38,187 bases of DNA from Syntrophomonadaceae bacterium (GTDB taxonomy: Bacteria; Bacillota; Dethiobacteria; DTU022; UBA8154), in the NCBI GenBank assembly GCA_007131175.1, contig SLRC01000103.1, forward strand, positions 1-38,187, given 5' to 3'. This document shows, piece after piece, positions 27,069-36,378 of the stretch; position 1 is the stretch's first letter, and every line of letters begins with the position of its first letter. Under the pieces are notes generated by a model. That model saw nothing but the letters and a program-made list of their open reading frames with translations, had not been told where the DNA came from and did no database searches. The translations under genes and the position numbers were made by a program.

Positions 27069-27512
27069 CTATCCTTCCGGTGCAAGCAAGCCGGCACTTT
27101 GCAACCAATCTTTTATGCGTTGTTCAATCTGATCACGGATTTCACGAAACTTGACCAGCTTTTCCTCATCACTGCCTGCCAGGGCAGCCGGATCATTAAA
27201 CGACCAGTGCAGGATAGCTCCCGCCTTCGGAAATACGGCTGGACAACTTTCTTCCGCCTTGGAACAAACAGTAACAACGTAATCAAAATGAACCTTGCCC
27301 ATGTATTCCTTTATATGTTTGGAGTAATGTCCTTCCAGGCTGATTCCTTTTTCCTGCATTACCTGCCTGGTGTAGGGATTTACGCCCTGGGGTTCAAGTC
27401 CGGCACTAAACGCTTCAAATCGCTCCCCGTCATAATAATGCAAAAAAGCCTCGGCCATTTGACTGCGTGCAGAATTGCCGGTGCATAAAAAAAGCACTCT
27501 GCTTTTGCTCAA
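27069..27512 (-). CDS. arsC: Arsenate reductase, thioredoxin-dependent ArsC type
   Basis: This 147-residue protein has the LMW-phosphatase fold and reduces arsenate to arsenite. The P-loop is VLFLCTGNSARSQ with Cys10; the redox pair is Cys83 and Cys90 (VTVCSKAEESCPAVFP). This triple arrangement is that of the thioredoxin-linked ArsC of Gram-positives. The ORF track begins at GTG 27521, which overlaps the AGGAGG ribosome site; TTG 27512 has ideal spacing and gives Cys10 in the family numbering. It begins 20 bp after phoR ends and is probably in the same transcript. Confidence 0.92.
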   Translation of the reverse strand: MSKSRVLFLCTGNSARSQMAEAFLHYYDGERFEAFSAGLEPQGVNPYTRQVMQEKGISLEGHYSKHIKEYMGKVHFDYVVTVCSKAEESCPAVFPKAGAILHWSFNDPAALAGSDEEKLVKFREIRDQIEQRIKDWLQSAGLLAPEG

Positions 27513-27532
27513 TATGACCACCTCCTATTTTT

Positions 27533-29308
27533 TCATTTTTTGCAAAACGACAACGTAAAAATGCTGCCCTCGCCCAAGGTACTTTTTACTTCAATTGCAG
27601 CATTATGGGCCTCCACAATATGCTTGACCACGGCAAGACCCAAGCCTGTTCCGCCGAGACGTCTTGAACGGGCTTTATCGGCCCGGTAAAAACGATCGAA
27701 AATATACGGCAGATCCTCCGGGGAGATACCTATACCCGTGTCCCTGATCTTAACAACACATTCGCTATCCTGCTTTTCAATGGTAATAAAGATCTTTCCC
27801 TGATCCGGCGTGTATTTAATGGCGTTGTCCAACAGATCGATAAACAGCTGTAGCAGCCAGTCAGGATCTCCCTGAATGCTACACCCTTCGTGCATCACGT
27901 CTAACTGCATATCCAGATTTTTGCTGTCAGCCTGTTTTTGCAGCATGGAAACAGCCTCTTTAACAACCAGCTCCAACATTACCTTTTGCTTTTTCATTAC
28001 CCCTTTATTATTTTCAATCTGTGATAGATTGAGCAGGTCATTTAAAATACGGGATAATCTTTCCGCTTCTTTATCGATAATACTCAAAAAGTGCAACACC
28101 GTATCCCGATCATCCCAGTTTGTTTCATCCAAAAGGGTTTCGGCATATCCCTTGATTGTTGTTAACGGGGTACGAAGTTCGTGGGAAACATTGGCTGCAA
28201 ATTCACTTCTCATCCTCTCCAGGGAGCGCAAACCTGTAATATCATGTAAAACAGCAAGGGCGCCGGTTACCCTGTTAAATTGATCCCTGATCGGGATAAT
28301 ATACACTTGTAAAACTTTGGTTTCAGGGAAAATTAGGTTTAAATCAAATGATTTTATGGCGCCACCGGCCAGCGCTTCCTGAAACTGGTCATAGAGGAGA
28401 TAGTTGCGAAAGGCCATATTTACAGGCAGCCCCAACACTTTTTCCCTGTCCAGGCCAAATAAGTTAATCACCGCATCGTTAATGAAATCTATTTCACCCT
28501 TATTATTACAAAGGATTACACCGCTTGTCATGGCGGACATAACTGTCTCCAGCCTGTTTTTCTCATAAACTATCAGGTCTACATTTTCTTTTAAAGTCTC
28601 TCCCATTTCATTAATGGTTCTGGCCAGAGTACCCAGTTCATCATCCCGCTCATATTCAACCCGTTTGCTAAAATCACCTGAAGCAATGCCCCTGGCGACC
28701 CGTCCCACTGCTTCAAGTGGCCTTGTGATTTTACTGGAAAAACGAAAGCTTAGCAGAGATGAAATGAAAAGGGCCAGAAACAGGCCTGATATTAAAATTG
28801 TTCGTAGTTGGCTGATATTGCTTCTGATAAAAGAAAGGGGCACAGAAATGCGGACGAAACCACTGGTCTCCTCTTCCCTTTCCAAAACCAGCGCCACATA
28901 ATACATTTGCATACCCACAGTTGAGCTGTACCTCTGGCTCGTTCCTTTGCCTTCCCTTAAAGCCGCCTGGATTTCAGGCCGGTTAAGGTGGTTTTCCATC
29001 AGGACCGCTTCTTCCAGCGAATCCCCGATTACCCTGCCATCAGGTGCTATATAGGTAATGCGCTGCCCCGTGTTGGCCCCAATCCTCTCACACATATCAT
29101 CCACCAGCTGTTCTTTACTTCCCCCTGTGAGCATGTTGTTGATTAATTCCCCTGTAATAAATGCTTCGTTAACAATTTGCCTTTCCAAATTTGCCATATA
29201 GAAACTCTCGATGCGCCAGATTAAATAGCCACCGATCGTCAATAAACTAACCGTAATAATCATAAAATGGAGCATTGTCAGTCGCCAGCGGATACTGTGA
29301 AATGGCAT
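27533..29308 (-). CDS. phoR: Phosphate-regulon sensor histidine kinase PhoR
   Basis: This 591-residue membrane kinase has a membrane segment at about 12-31, an extracytoplasmic domain, a second membrane segment at about 170-190, a HAMP linker and a PAS domain (VILCNNKGEIDFINDAV). The HisKA domain has phospho-acceptor His376 in SHELRTPL. The ATPase domain has the N box (LDNAIKYTP), G1 (DTGIGIS) and G2 (GGTGLGLAVVKHI). It would phosphorylate the PhoP encoded directly upstream when phosphate is scarce. AGAAAGAAGG precedes the ATG. Confidence 0.95.
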   Translation of the reverse strand: MPFHSIRWRLTMLHFMIITVSLLTIGGYLIWRIESFYMANLERQIVNEAFITGELINNMLTGGSKEQLVDDMCERIGANTGQRITYIAPDGRVIGDSLEEAVLMENHLNRPEIQAALREGKGTSQRYSSTVGMQMYYVALVLEREEETSGFVRISVPLSFIRSNISQLRTILISGLFLALFISSLLSFRFSSKITRPLEAVGRVARGIASGDFSKRVEYERDDELGTLARTINEMGETLKENVDLIVYEKNRLETVMSAMTSGVILCNNKGEIDFINDAVINLFGLDREKVLGLPVNMAFRNYLLYDQFQEALAGGAIKSFDLNLIFPETKVLQVYIIPIRDQFNRVTGALAVLHDITGLRSLERMRSEFAANVSHELRTPLTTIKGYAETLLDETNWDDRDTVLHFLSIIDKEAERLSRILNDLLNLSQIENNKGVMKKQKVMLELVVKEAVSMLQKQADSKNLDMQLDVMHEGCSIQGDPDWLLQLFIDLLDNAIKYTPDQGKIFITIEKQDSECVVKIRDTGIGISPEDLPYIFDRFYRADKARSRRLGGTGLGLAVVKHIVEAHNAAIEVKSTLGEGSIFTLSFCKK

Positions 29309-29356
29309 TTGCCGACCTTCTTTCTATCAACCTGCTGTCCGCAACCGCCAAACGGC

Positions 29357-30076
29357 TCAGCTGTTAGAGTCCAAATAATAACCCACGCCACGGATTGTTT
29401 TAATGTAGCGGGGGTTGGCAGGATCTGTTTCTACTTTTTGCCTTAAATGCCTGATATGGACATCCACTGTGCGGGTATCAATCTCTGTATCATAACCCCA
29501 GATCTTTTCCAACAATAAATCTCTATTTAAAACCTTACCCCTGTTGCTCATTAAAAGCTTTAACAGCTCAAATTCTTTATGAGTAAGGTTAATCTGCTTT
29601 TCCCCCACATATGCTTTGTATTCATCCAGTTTGAGGTTTAGCTCTCCCGTCTGCAGGGTTGAAGATCCATTGTCAGTTCCATTTTGCGGCATCTTTTCTG
29701 AATCTGTTTTACTACGTCGCAAATGGGCTTTGATGCGGGAAAGGAGTTCCCGGATACTGAATGGTTTCGTTACATAATCATCGGCCCCAAGCTCCAGGCC
29801 AAGCACCACATCCAGCTCTTCACTCTTTGCCGTAAGCATAATAACAGGTGTATCTTTAAAGCCATCCCAAGAGCGAAGTATTCGGCAGATCTCATAACCG
29901 TCCACTTCCGGCAACATAATATCAAGCAGAATTAGATCAGGCTTTTCATCCTGAAGCATGCTCAAAGCTTCCCGGCCATCGGCAACAGAAACAATATTAT
30001 AACCTTGTTTCGTTAAATTGAATTCCAATAACCCTTTAATCTCTTCGTCATCTTCAATAATAAATATCTTTTTCAT
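29357..30076 (-). CDS. phoP: Phosphate-regulon response regulator PhoP
   Basis: This 239-residue OmpR-type regulator has a receiver domain with phospho-acceptor Asp52 (LLDIMLPEVDG), the acidic pocket (IEDDEE) and the switch Lys in TKPFSIREL. The C-terminal winged helix has EFELLKLL and DTRTVDVHIRHLRQKVE, with GVGYYLD near the end. It would bind the TTAACA array in front of pstS. An AAAAGAGGTG ribosome site precedes the ATG and lies in a small CTCTTT/AAAGAG palindrome. Confidence 0.95.
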   Translation of the reverse strand: MKKIFIIEDDEEIKGLLEFNLTKQGYNIVSVADGREALSMLQDEKPDLILLDIMLPEVDGYEICRILRSWDGFKDTPVIMLTAKSEELDVVLGLELGADDYVTKPFSIRELLSRIKAHLRRSKTDSEKMPQNGTDNGSSTLQTGELNLKLDEYKAYVGEKQINLTHKEFELLKLLMSNRGKVLNRDLLLEKIWGYDTEIDTRTVDVHIRHLRQKVETDPANPRYIKTIRGVGYYLDSNS

Positions 30077-30495
30077 CTAAGCACCTCTTTTAAAGAGTTT
30101 GCCATATCCATACGGGATAATATTTCGCTTTTCTGAGGTCCCTTCGGTTCTATTTTATCAAATGCCTTCTCCCCACTCGTACCATTCCACGGGGATTATA
30201 AGCTGCTGCAGTAGGTAGGGATAACCAACCACTTTACATTTTACCATATTTTTGAAGTTGTAAAACTTATAACAATTATTTCTATTGCATCATTCTATTG
30301 CATTAGCAAATAACGGGAAGAAGTTTCGATACTTATCTGTTGACCCCATTTCTGTGGTTCGTTATATCTTCACAAGCATAACGATTGGGGAAAAAAATTT
30401 ATAGAAAATAAAAATTATAAACTTTGTTTTTATAAACTACCACTGCTCAAGTTCAAGTTCAAGGGAGGATAATTTAATTTGTATTCCCCAATAGT
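30077..30495. other. Intergenic stretch with a DUF255 relic and AT-rich DNA
   Basis: About 420 bp contain no credible gene. A DUF255 fragment lies at 30163-30222. TTACATTTTACCATA at 30234-30248 is repeated exactly at 21184-21198, beside the TOTE relic. The rest is AT-rich, and I see nothing I can name. Confidence 0.5.
30163..30222 (-). pseudogene. Fragment of a second DUF255 gene (N-terminal segment)
   Basis: On the minus strand the fragments YLLQ, AYNP and PVEWYEWGE can be read across two frameshifts. They match residues 17-35 of the intact DUF255 protein ([18 protein letters not shown]). The plus strand shares CCCCACTCGTACCA and TCCACGGGG with the intact gene. Its missing continuation resembles the fragment at 22050-22085. 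Confidence 0.65.
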
Positions 30496-30978
30496 TCAGA
30501 CAGACTGTTTTTCATAATACTTCACTTCTTGTCCAGTATACAGGTAACCGTTGCCAAAATGGCGCCAGTTGCTTCTCTCATAATAACCGTCCAGTTCCGT
30601 GCATAAAAAAACCCTGTCAAATCCCTTGCGTTTTGCCTCCTTAACTACATGATGCTGCAGCGCAGTCCCGATCCCGTTTACCCTTTCCCCGGGAACAACA
30701 TAAAGGCACGCAAGCCAGGGAGACAGATCCTGTCGGCTCACAAAATCATACCGTAAAAGCGCACACGTTCCCACAACACTGTCGTTTTTTAGATAAATAT
30801 AAAATTTGGGCAGAGTATTTTCAGGCCTGCAAGAATGCATAACCAAATCCTCAAAAAAATTATAATTATTTTCATCCCCCCACTGGCTCCATAGCATCTT
30901 AATCGCTTCATCCAGGCATGGAGAATCTGCTGTTAACTCTACAATAATATGCATCAAGGGATTTCCTTTCTCCTTCAT
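30496..30978 (-). CDS. GNAT-family N-acetyltransferase
   Basis: This 160-residue protein of the GNAT superfamily transfers an acetyl group from acetyl-CoA; the substrate is unknown. Features are SVVGTCALLRYDF (strand 4), SPWLACLYVVPGERVNGIGTAL (the acetyl-CoA loop, a variant of RxxGxG/A) and the C-terminal DRVFLCTELDGYYERSNWRHFG. Two starts are possible: ATG 30978 with GGAG at 9 nt, or ATG 30954 after AAAGG. The ORF-track start is kept. It stands alone between the phoP upstream region and the LCP gene. Confidence 0.85.
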   Translation of the reverse strand: MKEKGNPLMHIIVELTADSPCLDEAIKMLWSQWGDENNYNFFEDLVMHSCRPENTLPKFYIYLKNDSVVGTCALLRYDFVSRQDLSPWLACLYVVPGERVNGIGTALQHHVVKEAKRKGFDRVFLCTELDGYYERSNWRHFGNGYLYTGQEVKYYEKQSV

Positions 30979-31107
30979 AATTCCTTACTCCACTTTTACA
31001 CTCCAGCAAATAAACAGGACAGGTAATAAAAGTATATTTTTCCTCCTTTTGAATTTCGCTACTGCCATATTGAATCCTTCTTTTTATTTTACCAGCAACT
31101 GCTATTG

Positions 31108-32052
31108 TTAATTTGTGTGGCCCATAAAATTATTAATAATATCCTGAACCCGTTCAATTTCTTCATCAGGAACAATTTCATACCAGGCTCCATTTATTAG
31201 ATAGCCTCCGCCTTGCAGTGAAGTTGTCTCCAGCCCCTGCACGTCTATAGCATAGAACCTTTTAACCAGTGTATCCAATTCATCTACGGTCAAACTTGTT
31301 TTAATATTTGCACTTAAAATATTCATTATATTATTAATCCTGGTAATCTTCCTGTTCGATGCCAGTTTCTTGCTTAATTCGGCCAGTGCCTGCTGTTGAC
31401 GCTCCATCCTTTCATAATCACTGGAATGTCTTCCATCGTTGCTTTTACGGAAACGGACAAAATCGAGGGCATTTTTTCCATCTAAAACTTGCTCGCCCTT
31501 TTTCAGATTAATATTTGTACCATCCGCAAGGTCATCGTACCTCATATCCCGGGGGACATTTACCTTAATGCCTCCCACCAGGTCCACCAGGTCAATAAAT
31601 CCTTCAAAATTAATACTTGCAAACCCATGAATATTAATGGAGAGCCAGTTTTCCAGGGTTCTTTTTAAAAGGTCAGCACCACCCTGGGGGTAAGCAGCAT
31701 TAATTTTCTTATTTCCATATCCTGGTATATCCACATAGGCATCCCTGGGAATGGAAATTAATTTAATCCTCCCCAATTCAGGATCTGCCAGGGCCAGCAT
31801 GATCGTGTCGGCCCTTCCTGGATCATTTAGAGTCGTTCTTTTACTGATACCGAATAGTAAGAGAATAAAGGGATGATGTGGTTCCCTTTCTTCAGTAATT
31901 TCAGCAGGTTTATCCTCTTCATCCCTGTCCTTTTCCGGAACTGCAGCAATGCTCGTTAATGTCTGTTTATATTTTGTATTAATAAATAGTCCAAAGCCAA
32001 CTGCTCCAAAAACAAACAAGACTAAAAGAATGTATATTATTGGTTTTTTCAC
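31108..32052 (-). CDS. LytR-CpsA-Psr (LCP) family cell-wall glycopolymer transferase
   Basis: This 314-residue enzyme has a short cytoplasmic N-terminus and one membrane segment (residues about 5-25). The LCP domain attaches anionic or capsular polymers to peptidoglycan from lipid-linked precursors. Key residues are visible in RADTIMLALADP, SIPRDAYVDIPGYG, KINAAYPQGG and DFVRFRKSNDGRHSSDYERM, which carry the conserved Arg and Asp positions that bind pyrophosphate lipid and Mg. It starts at GTG with GGAG 9 nt upstream. It is monocistronic as far as can be seen. Confidence 0.93.
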   Translation of the reverse strand: MKKPIIYILLVLFVFGAVGFGLFINTKYKQTLTSIAAVPEKDRDEEDKPAEITEEREPHHPFILLLFGISKRTTLNDPGRADTIMLALADPELGRIKLISIPRDAYVDIPGYGNKKINAAYPQGGADLLKRTLENWLSINIHGFASINFEGFIDLVDLVGGIKVNVPRDMRYDDLADGTNINLKKGEQVLDGKNALDFVRFRKSNDGRHSSDYERMERQQQALAELSKKLASNRKITRINNIMNILSANIKTSLTVDELDTLVKRFYAIDVQGLETTSLQGGGYLINGAWYEIVPDEEIERVQDIINNFMGHTN

Positions 32053-32160
32053 TATTTATACTCCAACCTCTCCTAACATGTCCTCATCTATATTTTACTC
32101 GCTTTTTGGTATAAAGTCCTCTTTTTTTTGCTGGGAAATTATCCTTTTAAAAAGCTGTTA

Positions 32161-32200
32161 AAAAAACCTGCCCCCAATATCCGGGGGGGCAGGTTTTTTT
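32161..32200 (-). terminator. Strong bidirectional terminator
   Basis: AAAAAACCTGCCCCC pairs with GGGGGCAGGTTTTTT, giving a GC-rich stem flanked by A and T runs on both strands. On the minus strand it ends the small membrane-protein gene at 32209 and separates it from the LCP gene. Confidence 0.9.
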
Positions 32201-32208
32201 AATTTTCA

Positions 32209-32580
32209 TTATGCTGCCTTGACAAACCTGAAATAGCCAAGACCCAGAGCCAGTAACAACCATATTAATACAACAAACCAACCGAGCGCATTAAGCAAAC
32301 CAGTGAGTTGAGCTTGGAGTGCCACAATAAAACCAATAGCATCTGTTATAAAAAGAGATAGAAGGATTCCCTCAATTGCATGATAAGCCTTATTTTTTTC
32401 AACTAAACAAATTAATCCAAGACCGATCATTGCTATTCCAAAATAACGAGTCATAAAAATTCCAACTTGTTCCAATGTAACACCAAACAATGACATGGTG
32501 CCTGCGGGGAACACCAGGAACAAAACGCCAAAAACGAGAGTGATAACACCTTTTATCAACAAAAACCTGCTCAGTTTCAT
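32209..32580 (-). CDS. Small four-helix membrane protein of unknown function
   Basis: This 123-residue protein is almost entirely hydrophobic, with about four membrane segments (for example LLIKGVITLVFGVLFLVFPAG and VVLIWLLLALGLGYF). I do not recognise a family with certainty; the size and pattern recall HdeD/DUF308-like or DUF4345-like proteins. The ORF track starts at 32604, but GGAGGTGAT lies between that codon and the ATG at 32580, which is therefore the start. A strong terminator follows. Confidence 0.75.
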   Translation of the reverse strand: MKLSRFLLIKGVITLVFGVLFLVFPAGTMSLFGVTLEQVGIFMTRYFGIAMIGLGLICLVEKNKAYHAIEGILLSLFITDAIGFIVALQAQLTGLLNALGWFVVLIWLLLALGLGYFRFVKAA

Positions 32581-32908
32581 GGATTTATCACCTCCTCCCC
32601 ACATTGATTTCGTGTACTATAGAACCTTACGCTGTTGATCAATAAAAATAAGCCCTCACTGCCCGGTCTGACTTTTACAAAATTGCTATCTCCATTTAAA
32701 GTGTAACTGTGGTGATATTTATGTGACATACAATGGGAATAGTCGCTTAAAATAATGCATTATTAAAACAATTCTATTAAATATATGGACATTCCTGCTT
32801 TTTCGGAAATGTTTTAAAACAAGCCGGAAAATAAAGATGCTCCCTAAGAAAAATAATACCGGGGAGCTGTCTGTGTATTCATTCTATTTTTTGAATATCT
32901 GAATGATC
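32581..32908. other. Intergenic stretch without recognised features
   Basis: About 330 AT-rich bases lie between two small membrane-protein genes. Apart from the ribosome site next to 32580 and a weak GCTCCC/GGGGAGC dyad near 32840-32870, I see nothing. It probably contains the promoter of the 32209 gene, but no clear one stands out. Confidence 0.4.
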
Positions 32909-33142
32909 CTATAGTTCTAATATTTTTTTCCAAAAGCCATTATTAGGAGCTTCTTTTTGCAATGCTTCATGACCCAGTTTGCGGCGGCTGTTAAACTCAT
33001 AACTCCGGGCCTGGGTCCGGTCCCTTACCAGAAGCAATAAAAATACTGTACCTAAGATCAAAACGGAGCAAACCCCCGTAATCAGTATCAGCTGCTCTGC
33101 CAAAGATTGGAGATCTTGCAGCAAGATCAATTGTTCGCCCAT
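32909..33142 (-). CDS. Small single-pass membrane protein, unknown
   Basis: This 77-residue protein has one membrane segment (ITGVCSVLILGTVFLLLLV) in its first half and a basic, polar tail. No family is recognised. The ORF track gives an earlier start (33172), but AAGGAGG is perfectly spaced before the ATG at 33142, which I use. It has its own upstream region with an 18-bp palindrome. That a real ribosome site exists supports it as a gene. Confidence 0.65.
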   Translation of the reverse strand: MGEQLILLQDLQSLAEQLILITGVCSVLILGTVFLLLLVRDRTQARSYEFNSRRKLGHEALQKEAPNNGFWKKILEL

Positions 33143-33273
33143 TCCCACTGCCTCCTTTTTATGGCACAGCAAGAGGTAGATTTTGAATAAATAGAATTTT
33201 GCCCTTGAATCCCGCCACTGTAGAAGGGATGAGTGTCTTAATAATAAATTTTACCATATTTGATTTATTTCAC

Positions 33274-33291
33274 ATGGTACCAAGGTACCAT
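33274..33291. promoter_or_regulatory. 18-bp palindrome, possible operator
   Basis: ATGGTACCAAGGTACCAT is symmetric in its 8-bp arms with AA at the centre. It lies in the 187-bp gap between the ygiQ stop and the small-protein start. No U-tract follows on the minus strand, so an operator is more likely than a terminator. The binding protein is unknown. Confidence 0.4.
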
Positions 33292-33329
33292 TTTCTCTGG
33301 TTATTTAGAGTAATGTTACAATATCTAAA

Positions 33330-35153
33330 TTAACCACCCTTTACCTTAGCAAAGTTTTTTTTCCTCGGTTTAATTAAGCATTTCTTACCATATCCTATTA
33401 AATCTTCCCGACCAGCCTTCTTTAGTGCTTCATAAACCAGCTGATAATTTTTCGGATTTTTAAATTGTATCAATGCCCTTTGCATCGCTTTTTCATGGGG
33501 CGAGCGGGGTATATATAACTTTTCCATAGTGCGGGGATCAATCCCTGTATAATACATGCAGGTTGAAAGAGTCCCCGGGGTGGGATAAAAGTCCTGTACC
33601 TGTTCGGGCATATACTCCATGTCCCTTACATATTCTGCCAATTGAATGGCGGCATTTAAATCTGCCCCGGGATGACTGGACATAAAGTAAGGAACTAAAA
33701 ATTGTTTCATCCCGTGTTTTTTGTTGATCGTTTCATATTTCCTTGCAAATTCTTCGTACACTTTATGTCCAGGTTTCCCCATTTTCTGAAGGACTGAGGG
33801 AGCTACATGTTCGGGAGCGACCTTCAACTGACCGCTTACATGAAAGCGGCAAAGCTCCTCAAAGAATTCACTGTTTGGGTCATAAGTTAAATAGTCATGC
33901 CTGATTCCGGAACGGATGAAGACCTTTTTTACACCTTTGAGATTCCGCAGCTTTCTTAACAAGGCAAGGTATTCACTGTGGTCGATTATAAGGTTTTTAC
34001 AAGGGCGAGGAAAGAGGCATTGCTTGGTGGCACACACCCCGCGTTTCTCCTGTTTTTGGCATGCCTTTTCCCGGAAATTTGCCGTGGGGCCTCCCACATC
34101 GTGAATATAGCCCTTAAAATCTCCATCCGCAATCATCGCTTCCGCCTCTTCCACAACTGATGCGATGCTCCTTTTTTGAATGGTCCTTCCCTGGTGAAAA
34201 TTTAAAGCACAAAAACTGCATCCACCAATACAACCTCTGCTGCTCAAAAGGCTGTACTTAACTTCGTTTATTGCAGGAACTCCACCCTCTTTTTCATACA
34301 TAGGATGGTATCTTTTTGTAAAAGGCAGACTGTAGATACTGTCCAGCTCATGGGTGGAAAGGGGTTCGGCAGGAGGGTTCTGAACAACTAAGGTATGCCT
34401 GTACGGTTCAATCAGGGGAGCAGCACTGACTGTATCGGTATTTTTGTATTGGGTTATAAAACTATTCGCATATGCCTTTTTCGAGGCAATGAGTTCATCG
34501 TAAGAGGGCAGCTTTCTTGCCCCGTAAACACCATCTAAAGTTGAGGTTTTGTAAACTGTACCTTTTATATACGTAATATCTTTAATGGAAAGCCCGCTTT
34601 GCAAAGCTTCGGCAATTTCTATAACCTGCCTTTCACCCATACCGTATACAAGCAGGTCTGCTTTGGCATCCAGAAGAATGGAGCGGCGCACTTTATTATC
34701 CCAGTAATCATAATGGGCCATGCGGCGCAAGGCCGCTTCCAACCCACCCAGGATTACAGGGACCTTTTTATAAGCTTCTTTGACCTTGTTTGAATATACT
34801 ATTACCGCCCGATCAGGCCGCAGCCCCCCACGCCCACCGGGTGAGTAAACATCCTTTTTCCTTCTTTTTTTTGCCACAGTGTAATGATTTACCATGGAAT
34901 CCATATTGCCACCAGAAATCAAAAACCCCAGCACTGGTTTGCCAAGTTTTTTAAAGTTTTTCGCATCGCGCCAATCGGGCTGGGCAATTATACCAACCTT
35001 AAAACCGTGGGCTTCAAGATACCTTCCTATAATAGCCGCACCAAAGGTCGGATGATCAACATAAGCATCCCCGGTAATTATAATAAAATCCGGCCGGTCC
35101 CAACCCCGCTTCTCCATATCTTCTTTAGACACAGGCAAAAATTTGCCTTCCAT
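33330..35153 (-). CDS. ygiQ: YgiQ family radical SAM protein (UPF0313)
   Basis: This 607-residue protein has an N-terminal cobalamin-binding-like domain and a radical SAM domain with the cluster motif CxxxCxxC ([17 protein letters not shown]). A Cys-rich insert follows ([18 protein letters not shown]). Family segments such as [17 protein letters not shown] and [15 protein letters not shown] are clear. The length is that of the family, and the substrate is not established. The likely start is ATG 35153. It is divergent from the LysR gene across 239 bp. Confidence 0.92.
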   Translation of the reverse strand: MEGKFLPVSKEDMEKRGWDRPDFIIITGDAYVDHPTFGAAIIGRYLEAHGFKVGIIAQPDWRDAKNFKKLGKPVLGFLISGGNMDSMVNHYTVAKKRRKKDVYSPGGRGGLRPDRAVIVYSNKVKEAYKKVPVILGGLEAALRRMAHYDYWDNKVRRSILLDAKADLLVYGMGERQVIEIAEALQSGLSIKDITYIKGTVYKTSTLDGVYGARKLPSYDELIASKKAYANSFITQYKNTDTVSAAPLIEPYRHTLVVQNPPAEPLSTHELDSIYSLPFTKRYHPMYEKEGGVPAINEVKYSLLSSRGCIGGCSFCALNFHQGRTIQKRSIASVVEEAEAMIADGDFKGYIHDVGGPTANFREKACQKQEKRGVCATKQCLFPRPCKNLIIDHSEYLALLRKLRNLKGVKKVFIRSGIRHDYLTYDPNSEFFEELCRFHVSGQLKVAPEHVAPSVLQKMGKPGHKVYEEFARKYETINKKHGMKQFLVPYFMSSHPGADLNAAIQLAEYVRDMEYMPEQVQDFYPTPGTLSTCMYYTGIDPRTMEKLYIPRSPHEKAMQRALIQFKNPKNYQLVYEALKKAGREDLIGYGKKCLIKPRKKNFAKVKGG

Positions 35154-35314
35154 ATAGTATTAACCTCCACAGGGTAACTAGATTAGACATTATCTTTGTT
35201 GTTAGTTTCCTGAAACAGCCATATCTAGATAACATGTGAGAATGTTACTATGGCCCAAAGCTCTTGTCAACAAAATTCCTTATAAATTGTGTTCATTATA
35301 AATTCCTCATAAAT

Positions 35315-35331
35315 AGGGACAATCCCTACAA
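35315..35331. promoter_or_regulatory. Dyad in the ygiQ-lysR divergent region
   Basis: TAGGGA-CAA-TCCCTA is a perfect 6-bp dyad between the two divergent genes. It lies just upstream of a TATAAT (about 35350) that could be the -10 of the LysR gene. LysR proteins usually bind such dyads beside their own promoter, so it may be an autoregulatory site. This is inference. Confidence 0.4.
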
Positions 35332-35392
35332 ATATGAGCATTAAGATGTTATAATCAGGTTTAGTAATTACCAGAAAGTGCGTGATTAATTT

Positions 35393-36337
35393 ATGGATTT
35401 TCATCAACTAAAAGTTTTTGTTGAGGTGGTACGTCAAAGAAGTTTTTCCCGGGCAGCAGAGTGTGTTTTCCTGAGTCAGCCCACTGTAAGCGCTCATATA
35501 AAAGCACTGGAAAGTGAGGTCGGCACTCCCCTGCTGGACCGGAGTCAAAGGGAGCTTGTTCTTACAGAAGCGGGCAAAATACTATACCGTTATGCTCAGC
35601 AACTTCTCGGTTGCAAAGAGGAAGCCCTCTCTGCCATCCAGGAAAAATACCATATTATTAAAGGCCACCTGGAAATTGCCGCAAGCAGCGTGCCCGGAAC
35701 ATATTATTTGCCTGGCGTACTTTATGCTTTTAGCAAACGGTACCCGGATGTTACTTTTTCCGTACTCATCCGCGATACCAGGCAGGTCATTGATAGTATC
35801 AGAGATTTTACTTATGACCTGGGAATGGTAGGAGAAGCGGGACAACTGGAAGATTTAAACCAGTGCCCCCTGGTGGAAGATGAGCTAATCCTGGTGACCC
35901 CACCTGTACTGGAGTTAAAGGCGACACCGGCAAATGATGTTAAAGCAATAAACGGGCGTAAAGAACATTTTGAGCTGCCTGTAACTGACCTGAGTTCCTG
36001 CATTCAACTTCCTTTTATTTTACGTGAACCAGGCTCGGCAACACGCCTTGTTTTTGAAAAGGCTTTAAAAAAGGCAAAGGCAAACCAATCCCGCCTTAAT
36101 ATAGTTGCATACCTGGAAGGACAGGAAGCAATCAAAGAAGCAGTCAAAGCCGGGTTGGGAATAACTGTGATATCTCGTAAAGCAGTGGAAAATGAACTGC
36201 AAGCGGAAACTTTGAAAGGTTACCGTATACAGGGCCTTTGCCTGGAACGGAGCTTTCACCTCGTTTACCGCAAAAAACGTATTTTTTCACCCCTGAGCAA
36301 AACATTTCTTGACTTTACAATCAATTATTTTAAATAA
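35393..36337 (+). CDS. LysR-family transcriptional regulator
   Basis: This 314-residue regulator has the N-terminal winged HTH (1-60: MDFHQLKVFVEVVRQRSFSR, then LSQPTVSAHIKALESEVGTPL). An effector-binding domain follows, with AYLEGQEAIKEAVKAGLGIT near the end. The sequence resembles the CysL-like and selenium-metabolism-associated LysR groups of Clostridia; no selenium gene lies in the window, so the effector is open. It is divergent from ygiQ and convergent with the TrpB2 gene. Confidence 0.9.
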   Translation: MDFHQLKVFVEVVRQRSFSRAAECVFLSQPTVSAHIKALESEVGTPLLDRSQRELVLTEAGKILYRYAQQLLGCKEEALSAIQEKYHIIKGHLEIAASSVPGTYYLPGVLYAFSKRYPDVTFSVLIRDTRQVIDSIRDFTYDLGMVGEAGQLEDLNQCPLVEDELILVTPPVLELKATPANDVKAINGRKEHFELPVTDLSSCIQLPFILREPGSATRLVFEKALKKAKANQSRLNIVAYLEGQEAIKEAVKAGLGITVISRKAVENELQAETLKGYRIQGLCLERSFHLVYRKKRIFSPLSKTFLDFTINYFK

Positions 36338-36378
36338 GGAACGTAAAGTTAACAGAAACCAGGAGCAAGTTTAAAGAT

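Noticed and set aside
30300-30420. Possible further relic on the minus strand (YNEPQKWGQQISIE)
   Set aside because: The string suggests a broken gene, but I cannot tie it to any family with confidence.
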